DNA of 64,000 bases, from the NCBI RefSeq assembly GCF_027627455.1, contig NZ_CP115483.1, positions 3,844,001 to 3,908,000 on the forward strand. The letters run 5' to 3'. Positions 37,103-45,230 of this stretch are shown here, piece by piece. The notes under the pieces were generated by a model. It saw nothing but the letters and a program-made list of their open reading frames with translations. It did no database searches and was not told the DNA's origin. This DNA is from Sphingobacterium sp. SYP-B4668 (GTDB lineage Bacteria; Bacteroidota; Bacteroidia; Sphingobacteriales; Sphingobacteriaceae). The translations under genes and the position numbers were made by a program. Numbering within the stretch: the first letter of the stretch is position 1; every line of letters begins with the position of its first letter.

Positions 37103-38290
37103 ATGTACAAAGCAATAATTATACTCATCTGTGGATTGACTTTTACGCTTGACAAGACCGAGCGTAAAAGTCCCACTCCTTACCATATCCACATTGATAC
37201 CGTCTACCACACCACAGACACCCTTTTTCTGCAGGCCCGAACCTCCATTATCAAAAGTGGAGATATAGATGCCCTGATGACAAAGTCCTTCTATGGCATG
37301 CATACACATTCCTATGGCGACGTTTATACCATGGTCCATTCTAAGACCAAAGGGTGGCAGCCCCCTCTATTGGTCAACCAACTCATTCGCCACAAAACCG
37401 ATGACGGTCTGTTACGGGCCTTCGGTGATGTAACTCCCGAATGGCACCAGCACACCCAGACTGTACTATGTACAGGCAAATCATTTTTTTCCTATCCTCT
37501 TGAAGAAAAGCCATTGACGGGCAATCAACGAGAAGACATCGAGCATATGCAGGAAATTGCATATGCCGTATACTACCCCCAGACTAATACATGGTCTTCT
37601 ATCCAAGTAGTCGCACTGCCCGATACCTTAACCAATGGAGATCGCTTGCTCCATGTGAATGCAGGCTGCACTCAACGGTACGACATGCCCAATGGCGATG
37701 TGTTGCTCCCTATACGATATATGAAAGGCAAGAATTACGTATCCACCACTATCCTTTGCTCCTATGATGGTCGTGAGCTGAAATACAAACAACACGGCTC
37801 ATCATTTACCGTCCCCGCTGCTAGAGGGCTATACGAGCCCTCCATTACCTATCATAAAGGCGAATATTTCTTGACGATGCGCGGAGACGAATCGGCCTAT
37901 GTCGCCAAGAGCAAAGATGGGTTGCATTATCAAGCATTGCAGGAGTGGAAATACAATGATGGACAATGGCTGGGCAGTTACAACACCCAGCAGCACTGGA
38001 TCAGCAATAAGCATGGTCTATTTCTCGTATACACCCGCAAAGGTGCCAACAACGATAAGGTCTTTAGACACCGTGCACCCCTATTTATAGCCCAAGTCGA
38101 CCCCAGTACCCTCACCGTCATCAAGGACACCGAAAAGGTATTGATTCCCATTCCCGAGGGCAATGGCGACCTGGGCAACTTTGGTGTCACTCACCTCCAT
38201 GACAATGAGGCATGGGTCACCGTATCCGTCATGCCCCAGACAGGGCGTGATACCAACACATTGATAGCGAAAGTCAAATGGGATCATTGA
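37103..38290 (+). CDS. Sialidase-superfamily (BNR-repeat) protein
   Basis: The 395-residue protein has a weak N-terminal signal and then repeated strand pairs with Asp-box-like turns (CSYDGRELKY, SKDGLHYQ). This suggests a six-bladed propeller of the sialidase superfamily. I cannot place the complete arginine triad and Tyr/Glu pair needed to claim an active GH33 sialidase. Set between SusD and the sialate transporter, it probably releases or binds sialic acid. Other propeller hydrolases are possible. Confidence 0.65.
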   Translation: MYKAIIILICGLTFTLDKTERKSPTPYHIHIDTVYHTTDTLFLQARTSIIKSGDIDALMTKSFYGMHTHSYGDVYTMVHSKTKGWQPPLLVNQLIRHKTDDGLLRAFGDVTPEWHQHTQTVLCTGKSFFSYPLEEKPLTGNQREDIEHMQEIAYAVYYPQTNTWSSIQVVALPDTLTNGDRLLHVNAGCTQRYDMPNGDVLLPIRYMKGKNYVSTTILCSYDGRELKYKQHGSSFTVPAARGLYEPSITYHKGEYFLTMRGDESAYVAKSKDGLHYQALQEWKYNDGQWLGSYNTQQHWISNKHGLFLVYTRKGANNDKVFRHRAPLFIAQVDPSTLTVIKDTEKVLIPIPEGNGDLGNFGVTHLHDNEAWVTVSVMPQTGRDTNTLIAKVKWDH

Positions 38291-38309
38291 TCCCATAACA
38301 TCCCTACTC

Positions 38310-39548
38310 ATGGAGCACAAAAAAATATACCCTTGGATAGTCGTCGCCTTATTGTGGTTTGTCGCGCTGCTCAACTATATGGACAGACAGATGCTATCCG
38401 TCATGAGAGAATCCATGATGATAGACATCGTAGCCCTTGAAAGAGCGGCCAACTTTGGGCGATTAATGTCAATCTTTCTCTGGATATATGGGATGATGAG
38501 TCCTTTCATGGGGTCTATAGCCGATCGGGTGAACCGCAAGTGGCTCATCGTGTGCAGCCTGTTCATTTGGTCGGCCGTCACCCTCTTAATGGGTCTTTGT
38601 ACCACATTCGACCAGCTGTATGTCTTAAGGGCCATTATGGGAGCCAGCGAGGCCGCTTACATCCCAGCAGCACTAGCCCTAATTGCGGACTATCACAAGG
38701 ACAAGACCCGTTCGCTAGCCATCGGCATCCATATGACCGGGCTTTACGTCGGGCAGGCCATGGGAGGCTTTGGAGTTACCATTGCCGCCACATTCTCCTG
38801 GCAACATACGTTCTTCTCTCTAGGGTTCATTGGTATCCTGTACAGCATCATCCTTATTTACGTCCTGAAAGAGAAGCGCATCGTTCTTGCCGCGGACAAC
38901 AATACCAAGAGAAGCCTGAAAGATGAAATCATATCCGTGTTCTTGGGACTCAAATTATTACTGGTCAACATTTCCTTTTGGATTATCCTTCTTTACTTTG
39001 CCACGCCAAGTCTTCCGGGCTGGGCCACGAAGAATTGGCTGCCTACCCTATTTGCCGACAGCTTGCATATATCTATGGAGCAAGCCGGGCCACTGTCTAC
39101 CATCGCCATGGCAGTAGCCTCCTTTGTAGGCGTGATATTGGGCGGCATACTTTCCGACAGGTGGGTATTGAAGAATATGCGTGGTCGGATTTACACCGGC
39201 GCCATCGGTCTTTCCTTGATGATTCCTGCGTTGCTACTCCTCGGCTTTGGCAATACGCTACTTGAAATAGTTTCCGGTGCAATCTTTTTTGGTGTTGGCT
39301 TTGGTATCTTTGATGCCAACAATATGCCCATCCTCTGCCAATTCGTAGCACCGCGGTACAGAGCCACCGGCTATGGATTGATGAATATGACGGGCGTACT
39401 TGCAGGAGCATTTATTACGGGCTATTTAGGCCAATCCACCGATACCGGCCATCTGGGCAACCACATCGGGCTGTTATCAGTAGGTATCGTTGTCGTATTG
39501 ATATTGCAATTGGCTTATCTCCGACCTACGACCATTGACAAAAACTAA
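38310..39548 (+). CDS. MFS transporter, probable sialic-acid permease
   Basis: The 412-residue protein has 12 hydrophobic helices. The MFS signature is between helices 2 and 3 (MGSIADRVNRKWLIV), DRQMLSVMRES follows helix 1, and a second cytoplasmic half begins near GGILSDRWVLKNMRG. Its family (ACS/NanT-like and hexuronate-type MFS) and its position with nanA, the regulator and the esterase point to proton-coupled inner-membrane uptake of N-acetylneuraminate. It overlaps the frame of the next gene slightly. Confidence 0.86.
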   Translation: MEHKKIYPWIVVALLWFVALLNYMDRQMLSVMRESMMIDIVALERAANFGRLMSIFLWIYGMMSPFMGSIADRVNRKWLIVCSLFIWSAVTLLMGLCTTFDQLYVLRAIMGASEAAYIPAALALIADYHKDKTRSLAIGIHMTGLYVGQAMGGFGVTIAATFSWQHTFFSLGFIGILYSIILIYVLKEKRIVLAADNNTKRSLKDEIISVFLGLKLLLVNISFWIILLYFATPSLPGWATKNWLPTLFADSLHISMEQAGPLSTIAMAVASFVGVILGGILSDRWVLKNMRGRIYTGAIGLSLMIPALLLLGFGNTLLEIVSGAIFFGVGFGIFDANNMPILCQFVAPRYRATGYGLMNMTGVLAGAFITGYLGQSTDTGHLGNHIGLLSVGIVVVLILQLAYLRPTTIDKN

Positions 39549-39555
39549 AAAAAAG

Positions 39556-40989
39556 ATGATAATCAACAACATGTACAAAGCATTTTATATGACACTAGCG
39601 CTGTGTTTCGCTCACCTGTCCCTCAGCGCCAAGGTTCTACTACCGTCGGTCATCGCCGACGATATGGTCCTCCAACAAAAAGAAGAAGTCAATCTATGGG
39701 GCAAAGCGAAAGCCAACACCGCCGTCACGATCACCACCTCTTGGAATAAGAAGACCTATAAGACCAAAGCTGATGACCAAGGGCGTTGGATTGCCAAAGT
39801 ATCGACACCATCTGCGGGGGGACCTTATCAGATTGACATCAGCGACGGTGAGCTCCTCACTCTCAAAAATATATTGATTGGAGAGGTGTGGATTTGCTCG
39901 GGACAGTCCAACATGGAGATGCCACTCACGGGCTTCTATAACCAGCCTGTATCCGGAGCCAACGATGTCATCGCAAAGGCTAAGATAAGCACCCCTATCC
40001 GCATCTATACCTCTAAAAACGAATACAGCAAGACCCCACAAGACGATGTGCCTGGTTCTTGGGGTCAGCATACTGCCGAGCGTGTCGCACAGACCAGTGC
40101 TACGGGATATTATTTTGCCAAGTATCTACAAGAAGTACTGGACGTTCCGGTAGGCATAATCGTATCGGCTTGGGGCGGTTCCAAAATAGAAGCTTGGATT
40201 AGTGAACCATATATGAACTCCTTTCCCGAGTTTGACCTCTCTTTCCTCAAGAATGACCAGAAGTCCGAATACCCTAATCACCACAGCCCTTGTTACCTCT
40301 ACAATGCCAAGATCCATCCTTTGAAAAATTTCACCGCCAAGGGGATGCTTTGGTATCAAGGTGAGAGCAACAGGGACAAGCCCGAGCAGTATCTCAAGCT
40401 ACAGAAAGCCTTTGTCGCCAATATGAGGGCTGCATGGGCCAATCCCGATTTGCCTTTCTACTTCGTCCAGATAGCCCCATTCAAATATAGCGGCAAAGAC
40501 GGAATAGAAGCCGCTAAACTTCGTGAGTCCCAACTGTGGGCCATGCAGGAGATTCCGAATTCGGGTATGGTCGTCACCACGGATATCGGTTCTGAAGAAT
40601 GTATCCATCCTCCTGACAAAGAAAAAGTAGGCAATAGATTGGCCTATTGGGCACTTGCAAAGACCTACAATAGGGTTGGGATTGGTTATTCGGCTCCCGT
40701 TTACAAATCATTTCAAATCGATGGCGACAAGATCAAGTTAGCTTTTGAAAAACCTATTCCTACAGGTTTTAGCGCTACGGGTGGCAGCATTAAGGATTTT
40801 GAGATCGCCGGAGCCGACAAAGTATTTCATCCTGCGACAGCATGGAGTGCTGATGGGTGTATCTACGTCAAGTCTGACCAAGTTCCCGCCCCTATAGCTG
40901 CCCGTTATGCATTTAAGAATTACATTAAGACCGATCTCTACGATGATAGGGGCTTGCCACTATCATCTTTTAGGACCGATGATTGGTAA
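39556..40989 (+). CDS. Sialate O-acetylesterase (SGNH family)
   Basis: From ATG 39556 (TTG-like upstream extension rejected) the protein has a signal peptide (YMTLALCFAHLSLSAKV). An N-terminal beta domain precedes the SGNH esterase domain: block I with the nucleophile Ser in EVWICSGQSNMEMPL, the Asn/Gly blocks in MLWYQGESNRD, and the Asp/His in IHPPDKEKVGNR. It removes O-acetyl groups from sialic acid so that the lyase can act. It is the last gene of the run. Confidence 0.87.
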   Translation: MIINNMYKAFYMTLALCFAHLSLSAKVLLPSVIADDMVLQQKEEVNLWGKAKANTAVTITTSWNKKTYKTKADDQGRWIAKVSTPSAGGPYQIDISDGELLTLKNILIGEVWICSGQSNMEMPLTGFYNQPVSGANDVIAKAKISTPIRIYTSKNEYSKTPQDDVPGSWGQHTAERVAQTSATGYYFAKYLQEVLDVPVGIIVSAWGGSKIEAWISEPYMNSFPEFDLSFLKNDQKSEYPNHHSPCYLYNAKIHPLKNFTAKGMLWYQGESNRDKPEQYLKLQKAFVANMRAAWANPDLPFYFVQIAPFKYSGKDGIEAAKLRESQLWAMQEIPNSGMVVTTDIGSEECIHPPDKEKVGNRLAYWALAKTYNRVGIGYSAPVYKSFQIDGDKIKLAFEKPIPTGFSATGGSIKDFEIAGADKVFHPATAWSADGCIYVKSDQVPAPIAARYAFKNYIKTDLYDDRGLPLSSFRTDDW

Positions 40990-41021
40990 CAATAGACACA
41001 CCAATACATATCCATCCTAAT

Positions 41022-41053
41022 AAAAAAACGCGCTACCGTCATCCGGTAGCGCG
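41022..41053 (-). terminator. Terminator of the small membrane-protein gene
   Basis: A perfect 10-bp stem (CGCGCTACCG 41029-41038, CGGTAGCGCG 41044-41053) with a 5-nt loop is followed on the minus strand by a 7-T run (41028-41022). It lies 13 bp beyond the stop codon of the 41067-41198 gene. A diverged copy stands at 30246-30266. Confidence 0.85.
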
Positions 41054-41066
41054 TGCTGTTTGTGAG

Positions 41067-41198
41067 TTATCGCTTATGTTTGCGCGGCAGCAGTTGGGAT
41101 ATGCCGTAGCTCACCAAGGTACCCACCGCGGCCATTGCCGCCGTTTGTAGCAGGTCTCCAAAGGTTATCGATGCCCATATCGAGCATAGCGTCCCCAT
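41067..41198 (-). CDS. Small single-helix membrane protein
   Basis: The 43-residue product is not in the usual long-ORF class. From ATG 41198 it reads MGTLCSIWASITFGDLLQTA, a hydrophobic stretch AAMAAVGTLVSYGISQLL, and a basic end PRKHKR. One transmembrane helix with a positive tail is the only inference. A proper terminator follows, which supports a real gene. It is duplicated in truncated form at 30 kb. The function is unknown; proteins of this size in Bacteroidota are often found beside mobile or phage-like genes. Confidence 0.6.
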   Translation of the reverse strand: MGTLCSIWASITFGDLLQTAAMAAVGTLVSYGISQLLPRKHKR

Positions 41199-41265
41199 GC
41201 GAATTTCATTTATTTTTATTTTTCAGTTAGTTAGATGTTAGTAGTGCGTGTTAAAAGATGAACAT

Positions 41266-41348
41266 CGTCATTGCGAACTGAAGCGTAAGAATACGAGAGG
41301 GCGTGAAGCAATCCTCTAGACTGCTTCGTCCTTACTTCCTCGTAGTGA
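41266..41348. repeat. REP-like palindromic element
   Basis: CGTCATTGCGAACTGAAGCG at the left is answered by an imperfect inverse (CTTCCTCGTAGTGAC) at the right. A central hairpin of GAAGCA (41305-41310) and TGCTTC (41322-41327) lies between. The CGTCATTGCGA...GAAGCAATC...GCTTCG... form is a dispersed palindromic repeat seen in many bacterial genomes. Only this one complete copy is in the window. Confidence 0.6.
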
Positions 41349-41349
41349 C

Positions 41350-41839
41350 AAAATTGCTCACTATCCCCAACGACGACCTCGCATTCCGACGATACGCCCA
41401 CCCTACACTATCCCAAAATATGGCCTAGGCTGTGCAGGCGTCAAGAATTGTCGAGGATTTCCGTCAACAGTCGGGCTTATCTGATCCGCCCAATTGGTGG
41501 AGAGTTTGTCCGATTATAGGCAATCCGAAGACAATTTAGCCGAGCAACCTTGCGAATCAACCATACCAAACTGATTATGAAACACGTACACCCTTATACA
41601 ACAGCAATAGCATGTGCTTCTCTCCATTCATTGACCCACAGTTCCTTCGAGTAGTCTGTATGCGATTGATCGCTCGCGACAGCGAAAAAAACTGAAAAAC
41701 ACATAATTAAAAAATTCGAAAGAACATTCTGGATTCCGTTGTTTGATCAACTATTGGTCCAAGCATTGCACGTTGGAAGCAGGGCATATCTCTTGGATAT
41801 TACGCTATGTGGAAGTCGTCTCATCCTGTAGAAAGCATG
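41350..41839. other. Gene-free, remnant-rich stretch
   Basis: Apart from broken short frames I see nothing supportable here. It connects the REP-like element with the adhesin-like remnant and shows no terminator or promoter I can name. Confidence 0.35.
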
Positions 41840-42230
41840 AGGCGCTATACTAAATCTACAGGGTGACACCAGCAACAATCTCTATCTCGTCGCCCGTGGC
41901 CTCTTGGCACCTACCACCACGGATGATAATGAGCAGCGGAGATTGCTAAATTCAGTACTCGTGTGGCGGAATTGGAATGAGGAGAATTCCGATTCAACAA
42001 CAAATCCAGCACCCCGAACAATCCAAACCACAATGAGTATGTATATCGGACCAATGCGTCGATGTGCAGCGAAGAGGGATCGGTCTGTTCGGGAGTATGG
42101 GATATCGGTACCATCAGTGCACCTGCCGATGGCACACTTTTAAGCAGTTACAGCTCCCCTACCCATGTAGGGAATCTACAACCGGGCCAGTATACCGGCA
42201 ACTAAACAGGATGTGGGGTGATAGATGCCG
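41840..42230 (+). pseudogene. Remnant of a large secreted surface protein
   Basis: Two plus-strand frames hold protein-like pieces. One is 41872-42143 with YLVARGLLAPTTTDDNEQRR. The other includes NEYVYRTNASMCSEEGSVCS, DIGTISAPADGTLLSSYSS and THVGNLQPGQYTGN ending at a stop. The shift between frames and the sudden stop show decay. The Ser/Thr/Gly-rich repeats resemble adhesin or gliding-type surface proteins of Bacteroidota, but that family call is tentative. Confidence 0.45.
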
Positions 42231-42281
42231 TCGCATCCGCCAAGGTGAAAGCTGAAGCTTTCAAAGTCACAAAAAATCCGA

Positions 42282-42313
42282 AAGGCCTGTAATTGTCAAG
42301 AATTACAGGCCTT
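42282..42313. terminator. Strong hairpin, probably a bidirectional terminator
   Basis: AAGGCCTGTAATT (42282-42294) and AATTACAGGCCTT (42301-42313) form a 13-bp stem with a 6-nt loop. The minus strand continues into a T-run (TCGGATTTTTT), so it could end transcripts in that direction, and the plus strand leaves the adhesin remnant. Confidence 0.6.
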
Positions 42314-42397
42314 CTACCCCAAGTTCTAGTTTCTCAAAATGCGCATACAAAAAGGAGGGGAATGCCTAGCAGGCATTGTTTTTCAAAAACAAATTAG

Positions 42398-42796
42398 TCA
42401 ATCTTTTACAGTAGCCTGCACAATTTGGAACGTATCGGTACATTGGTTGAATTCGGTTATCTTTCCATCTTTTAGTTTATATTCTACGATGAAGGCCGCT
42501 TTAAATGTCTTCTGAGACATCTTGTGTATCCCAGAATAAAATCCTTTTACAAAAACCGAATTGCCACTAGCGAAAAAGACTTCGGCACATGAACACCAAT
42601 CGGCCCATTGGGAGCGCAAGCCAGTAAACACAAATCCAAGAACCTCCGTTATTCCGACAAATCTCCCACCTTCTGGAAAACCATCCATCTGATTCCAGTG
42701 AATATCCTCAGACAAAATTTCCGACACTTTGCGATCATTTTTCTCCTTAAAGAATCTGTAGAGGTCCTTTACAATTTCGATATTATTTTCTTCCAT
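42398..42796 (-). CDS. NTF2/SnoaL-like protein
   Basis: From ATG 42796 (TTG or ATG 42826 adds 10 residues) the protein has about 132 residues. The SnoaL-like pattern is IVKDLYRFFKEKNDRKVSEI, LSEDIHWNQMDGFPEGGRFV and KITEFNQCTDTFQIVQA. These alpha+beta cone proteins range from ketosteroid-isomerase-like enzymes to stress proteins. No substrate can be given. It is a single gene before the OmpA gene cluster. Confidence 0.8.
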   Translation of the reverse strand: MEENNIEIVKDLYRFFKEKNDRKVSEILSEDIHWNQMDGFPEGGRFVGITEVLGFVFTGLRSQWADWCSCAEVFFASGNSVFVKGFYSGIHKMSQKTFKAAFIVEYKLKDGKITEFNQCTDTFQIVQATVKD

Positions 42797-42928
42797 AAAA
42801 GAGTTTACTTTAGTTTCGATAATCAAGCAGCTGTATAGTGACGAATAATCGTAGGGTCAGGAAGTCTGAGGATCTGATGCTTCCAAACCGTATCTTTACT
42901 AAAACCTGTTATCGCTATCTTACACACA

Positions 42929-44257
42929 TCACGTCTTGATGAATTCTACCCTTCGATTCTGGGCCCGTCCAGATGCAGTACTATTTTCAGAGACAGGTTC
43001 CGTCTCTCCCTTGCCTTCAGTCTTCAAGCGCTCGTTACTGACGCCAGCCTTGTTGACCAGCCAATCCTTTACGGCCTCTGCACGTCTAGTACTGAGCGAT
43101 AGGTTGCTTCCTTCATCCCCAATCCCATCGGTATGCCCCACAACGTTCAGACTGATTGCCGGATCCTGCTCCAATACAGAAGCTATCGACCGCAACACTC
43201 CTGCTGATTCAGGTTTTATGGACGCCGAAGCGGTTTCGAAAAGGATACCAGTTGTCGCAAAGCGTCCTTCCTCCAGAAGTCTCCGTCGGGTGTCAACAGC
43301 ACCTTTTGCAATTTTGACATCACCTATAAACACACCAATCTGATCATCTTTATAGGGGCTGCTGCCCAAACGGAAGAACAGCTGGTTCATCGTTCCTTCC
43401 TTAGCAATTCCCTTGGGCACATCGAATAGCTTTTCTCCATCGACCCAAATTCGCAATCGCTCCCTTTGTCCCTGAATTGCTACATGAACAGGACGCCCGT
43501 ACCAGCTCTTCACTATCGTATTCCTGTCGGGAGGGCTATGGAAATGACGAATATATCCAATATGGCTTTCCAAGATAATATTCCCTGCGTCGGATAAGGG
43601 AGAAACTTCCATATAAAACGACTTGATTCCCTTTGGATCGACCAGTAGCTTATTGGAACTTGAAGACTCTGTTCCTGATGCCAATAGTCCGAACTGCAAT
43701 GATGGGGGTAGCCATCCCTTAAAATCGATATCCATCACAAGATCGAATTCAACCGTGAAATCACTTCCCAGCAGTTTTTCGTTGTCCGTCAGCGAAACGC
43801 TGTTCTGGGCAAGCCGCAGCCATTTGCCCGGAATATTCTCCAAAGACACAATGACCGAACTCCTGCTGCTGTTCCATCCTGCAGGCAGCTCGCCTAGAGC
43901 TTCTGTGGAGAAATCGTTCGCATAAAGCACCGTATCACCAGGAATAAAATCGTATTTACTGAACGAACTTATGGGCTTTCTAGCATTCTCCTCGTTTTCA
44001 TTTTTCATTTTTCCAGGTTCAGCCGATTCCTCTGTTTCCTTTTTAGGATTGCCTTTCTCAGCCGATTCTAGCACTTTATCCATACCCTTATTTACTGCCC
44101 TATCGGTTTGTTCGAGTACTTTTTGGGTAGTTGCATTCTCTACCCTACCTTTGATTTTTTTTAATATGGACTGGGCACTGGCCTCCATAGATATGTTAGC
44201 AAGCATACTTATCCATGCAACTGATACTACGAGTCCTCTAAACATTGAATTTTTCAT
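42929..44257 (-). CDS. OmpA-family outer-membrane protein with laminin-like middle domain
   Basis: The 442-residue protein has a signal peptide and then a charged linker with likely coiled coil (VLEQTDRAVNKGMDKVLES). A middle beta domain follows (WLRLAQNSVSLTDNEKLLG, GRPVHVAIQGQRERLRIWVDG) with the look of a concanavalin/laminin-G-like sandwich. The OmpA peptidoglycan-binding end is LFETASASIKPES, VVGHTDGIGDEGSNLSLST, RRAEAVKDWLV and AQNRRVEFI. It links the envelope layers and may bind a glycan. Its 5' leader contains the hairpin at 44284-44303. Confidence 0.85.
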   Translation of the reverse strand: MKNSMFRGLVVSVAWISMLANISMEASAQSILKKIKGRVENATTQKVLEQTDRAVNKGMDKVLESAEKGNPKKETEESAEPGKMKNENEENARKPISSFSKYDFIPGDTVLYANDFSTEALGELPAGWNSSRSSVIVSLENIPGKWLRLAQNSVSLTDNEKLLGSDFTVEFDLVMDIDFKGWLPPSLQFGLLASGTESSSSNKLLVDPKGIKSFYMEVSPLSDAGNIILESHIGYIRHFHSPPDRNTIVKSWYGRPVHVAIQGQRERLRIWVDGEKLFDVPKGIAKEGTMNQLFFRLGSSPYKDDQIGVFIGDVKIAKGAVDTRRRLLEEGRFATTGILFETASASIKPESAGVLRSIASVLEQDPAISLNVVGHTDGIGDEGSNLSLSTRRAEAVKDWLVNKAGVSNERLKTEGKGETEPVSENSTASGRAQNRRVEFIKT

Positions 44258-44283
44258 ATGTGTATAATTTGATTTTTATTTGT

Positions 44284-44303
44284 CATCCGCCAGTCGGCGG
44301 ATG
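44284..44303. promoter_or_regulatory. Short palindrome in the ompA leader
   Basis: CATCCGCC (44284-44291) and GGCGGATG (44296-44303) form an 8-bp stem with an AGTC loop, 26 bp upstream of the OmpA start codon. It could be a terminator of the barrel gene or a leader hairpin; the T-run on the minus strand is weak. Confidence 0.4.
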
Positions 44304-44471
44304 CAAATTCTATTTATCGGTGTGTGGCCTGAGCAATATGGATATATCATATGGTTATCATACTAATTGTCAGTACCGGACAAAAATATCATGGATCTGA
44401 ATAAGGAAACTATCTTTTCGACCAGCGGTCCATCTCTTCCGACGGAAGTACAGATAGGCCGACCAGTAGGT

Positions 44472-44987
44472 TTATAGCCTGAGAGCCACACCTAGGTTCA
44501 ATACTGCCGCGCCATAACCGACCTCTGCAAAAGCGCCAACCTTATCTGAGGCCCAATATCTACTTCCGACATACACCCCCCACATTAGTCCTCCAGCTGA
44601 CGTCGAAATAGGTTCAGATCCTTCTCCGCCCCATTTTACGGACGCGACATTGTAACCAAGCATGATTCCGCCATACGGATCAAATCGCTCAGAATCTACT
44701 TTTAGGTGATAGGATGCCCTAGCAGCAGCAAGTAAATAGCTATATTTCCATTCACCGTAGTCATTCCAACTTTCCTTTTTTCTAGCGTATGCAAGGTATC
44801 CGCCCACGCTGATACGGTCAGAAACAGCTTGCTCATAGCTGACCCCAGCTGGGATTCCCAAGCCACCACCCACACCAATACCGACATTGAACAACTTGTC
44901 TCCACGTTTGAAAGACTGCGCAAAAGAACGGGTACTACCGATTAACAGAATCAAGGTTACTGCACCGATTGTTTTTAATGTATTCAT
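44472..44987 (-). CDS. Small outer-membrane beta-barrel protein
   Basis: From ATG 44987 the product has 171 residues: a signal peptide (LILLIGSTRSFAQ) and eight-strand-like alternating sequence with Gly/aromatic turns ending LGVALRL. It resembles the barrel at 56253 in its overall run, in the YGGIMLGYN motif and in the strand AFAEVGYGAAVLNLGV against AYAELGYGVSVLNAGV. Its neighbour upstream (45231) is divergent, with a palindrome between. Confidence 0.82.
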   Translation of the reverse strand: MNTLKTIGAVTLILLIGSTRSFAQSFKRGDKLFNVGIGVGGGLGIPAGVSYEQAVSDRISVGGYLAYARKKESWNDYGEWKYSYLLAAARASYHLKVDSERFDPYGGIMLGYNVASVKWGGEGSEPISTSAGGLMWGVYVGSRYWASDKVGAFAEVGYGAAVLNLGVALRL

Positions 44988-45148
44988 ATATATAAATTGT
45001 TTATGGTTTACAGATTTCATTTTCCCTTTACGGCGTACCGTATCAGGCTTGGCAAAGCTACCCTGTTGCCAGGTCTCTGAATTGCGTAGTACTACCCAAA
45101 CTTAGCATTTACGTGCAGCTGCAAATCGAGCAATCCCGTGCGCTATGG

Positions 45149-45172
45149 CATCTAAGTGGTACTACTTAGATG
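45149..45172. promoter_or_regulatory. Near-perfect 24-bp palindrome in the divergent region
   Basis: CATCTAAGT (45149-45157) and ACTTAGATG (45164-45172) surround GGTACT. Only two of the 24 positions break symmetry. Further GTAC-centred sites (GTAGTACTACCC near 45085-45096, TAGTACCAT near 45187) lie to both sides, between the barrel and the lipoprotein genes. This fits an operator of a dimeric response regulator. Confidence 0.5.
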
Positions 45173-45230
45173 TGACTTTTAGAAGATAGTACCATAGAAA
45201 GGGACTATCCACCACCCTATTTTTGCTAGC

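Noticed and set aside
37103..38290. Active GH33 sialidase
   Set aside because: Asp-box-like turns are present, but I could not place the catalytic arginine triad, Tyr and Glu, so only the superfamily is claimed.
41904..42143. 79-residue plus-strand frame as a gene
   Set aside because: It continues into a neighbouring frame with surface-protein-like sequence and is best seen as part of a decayed gene.
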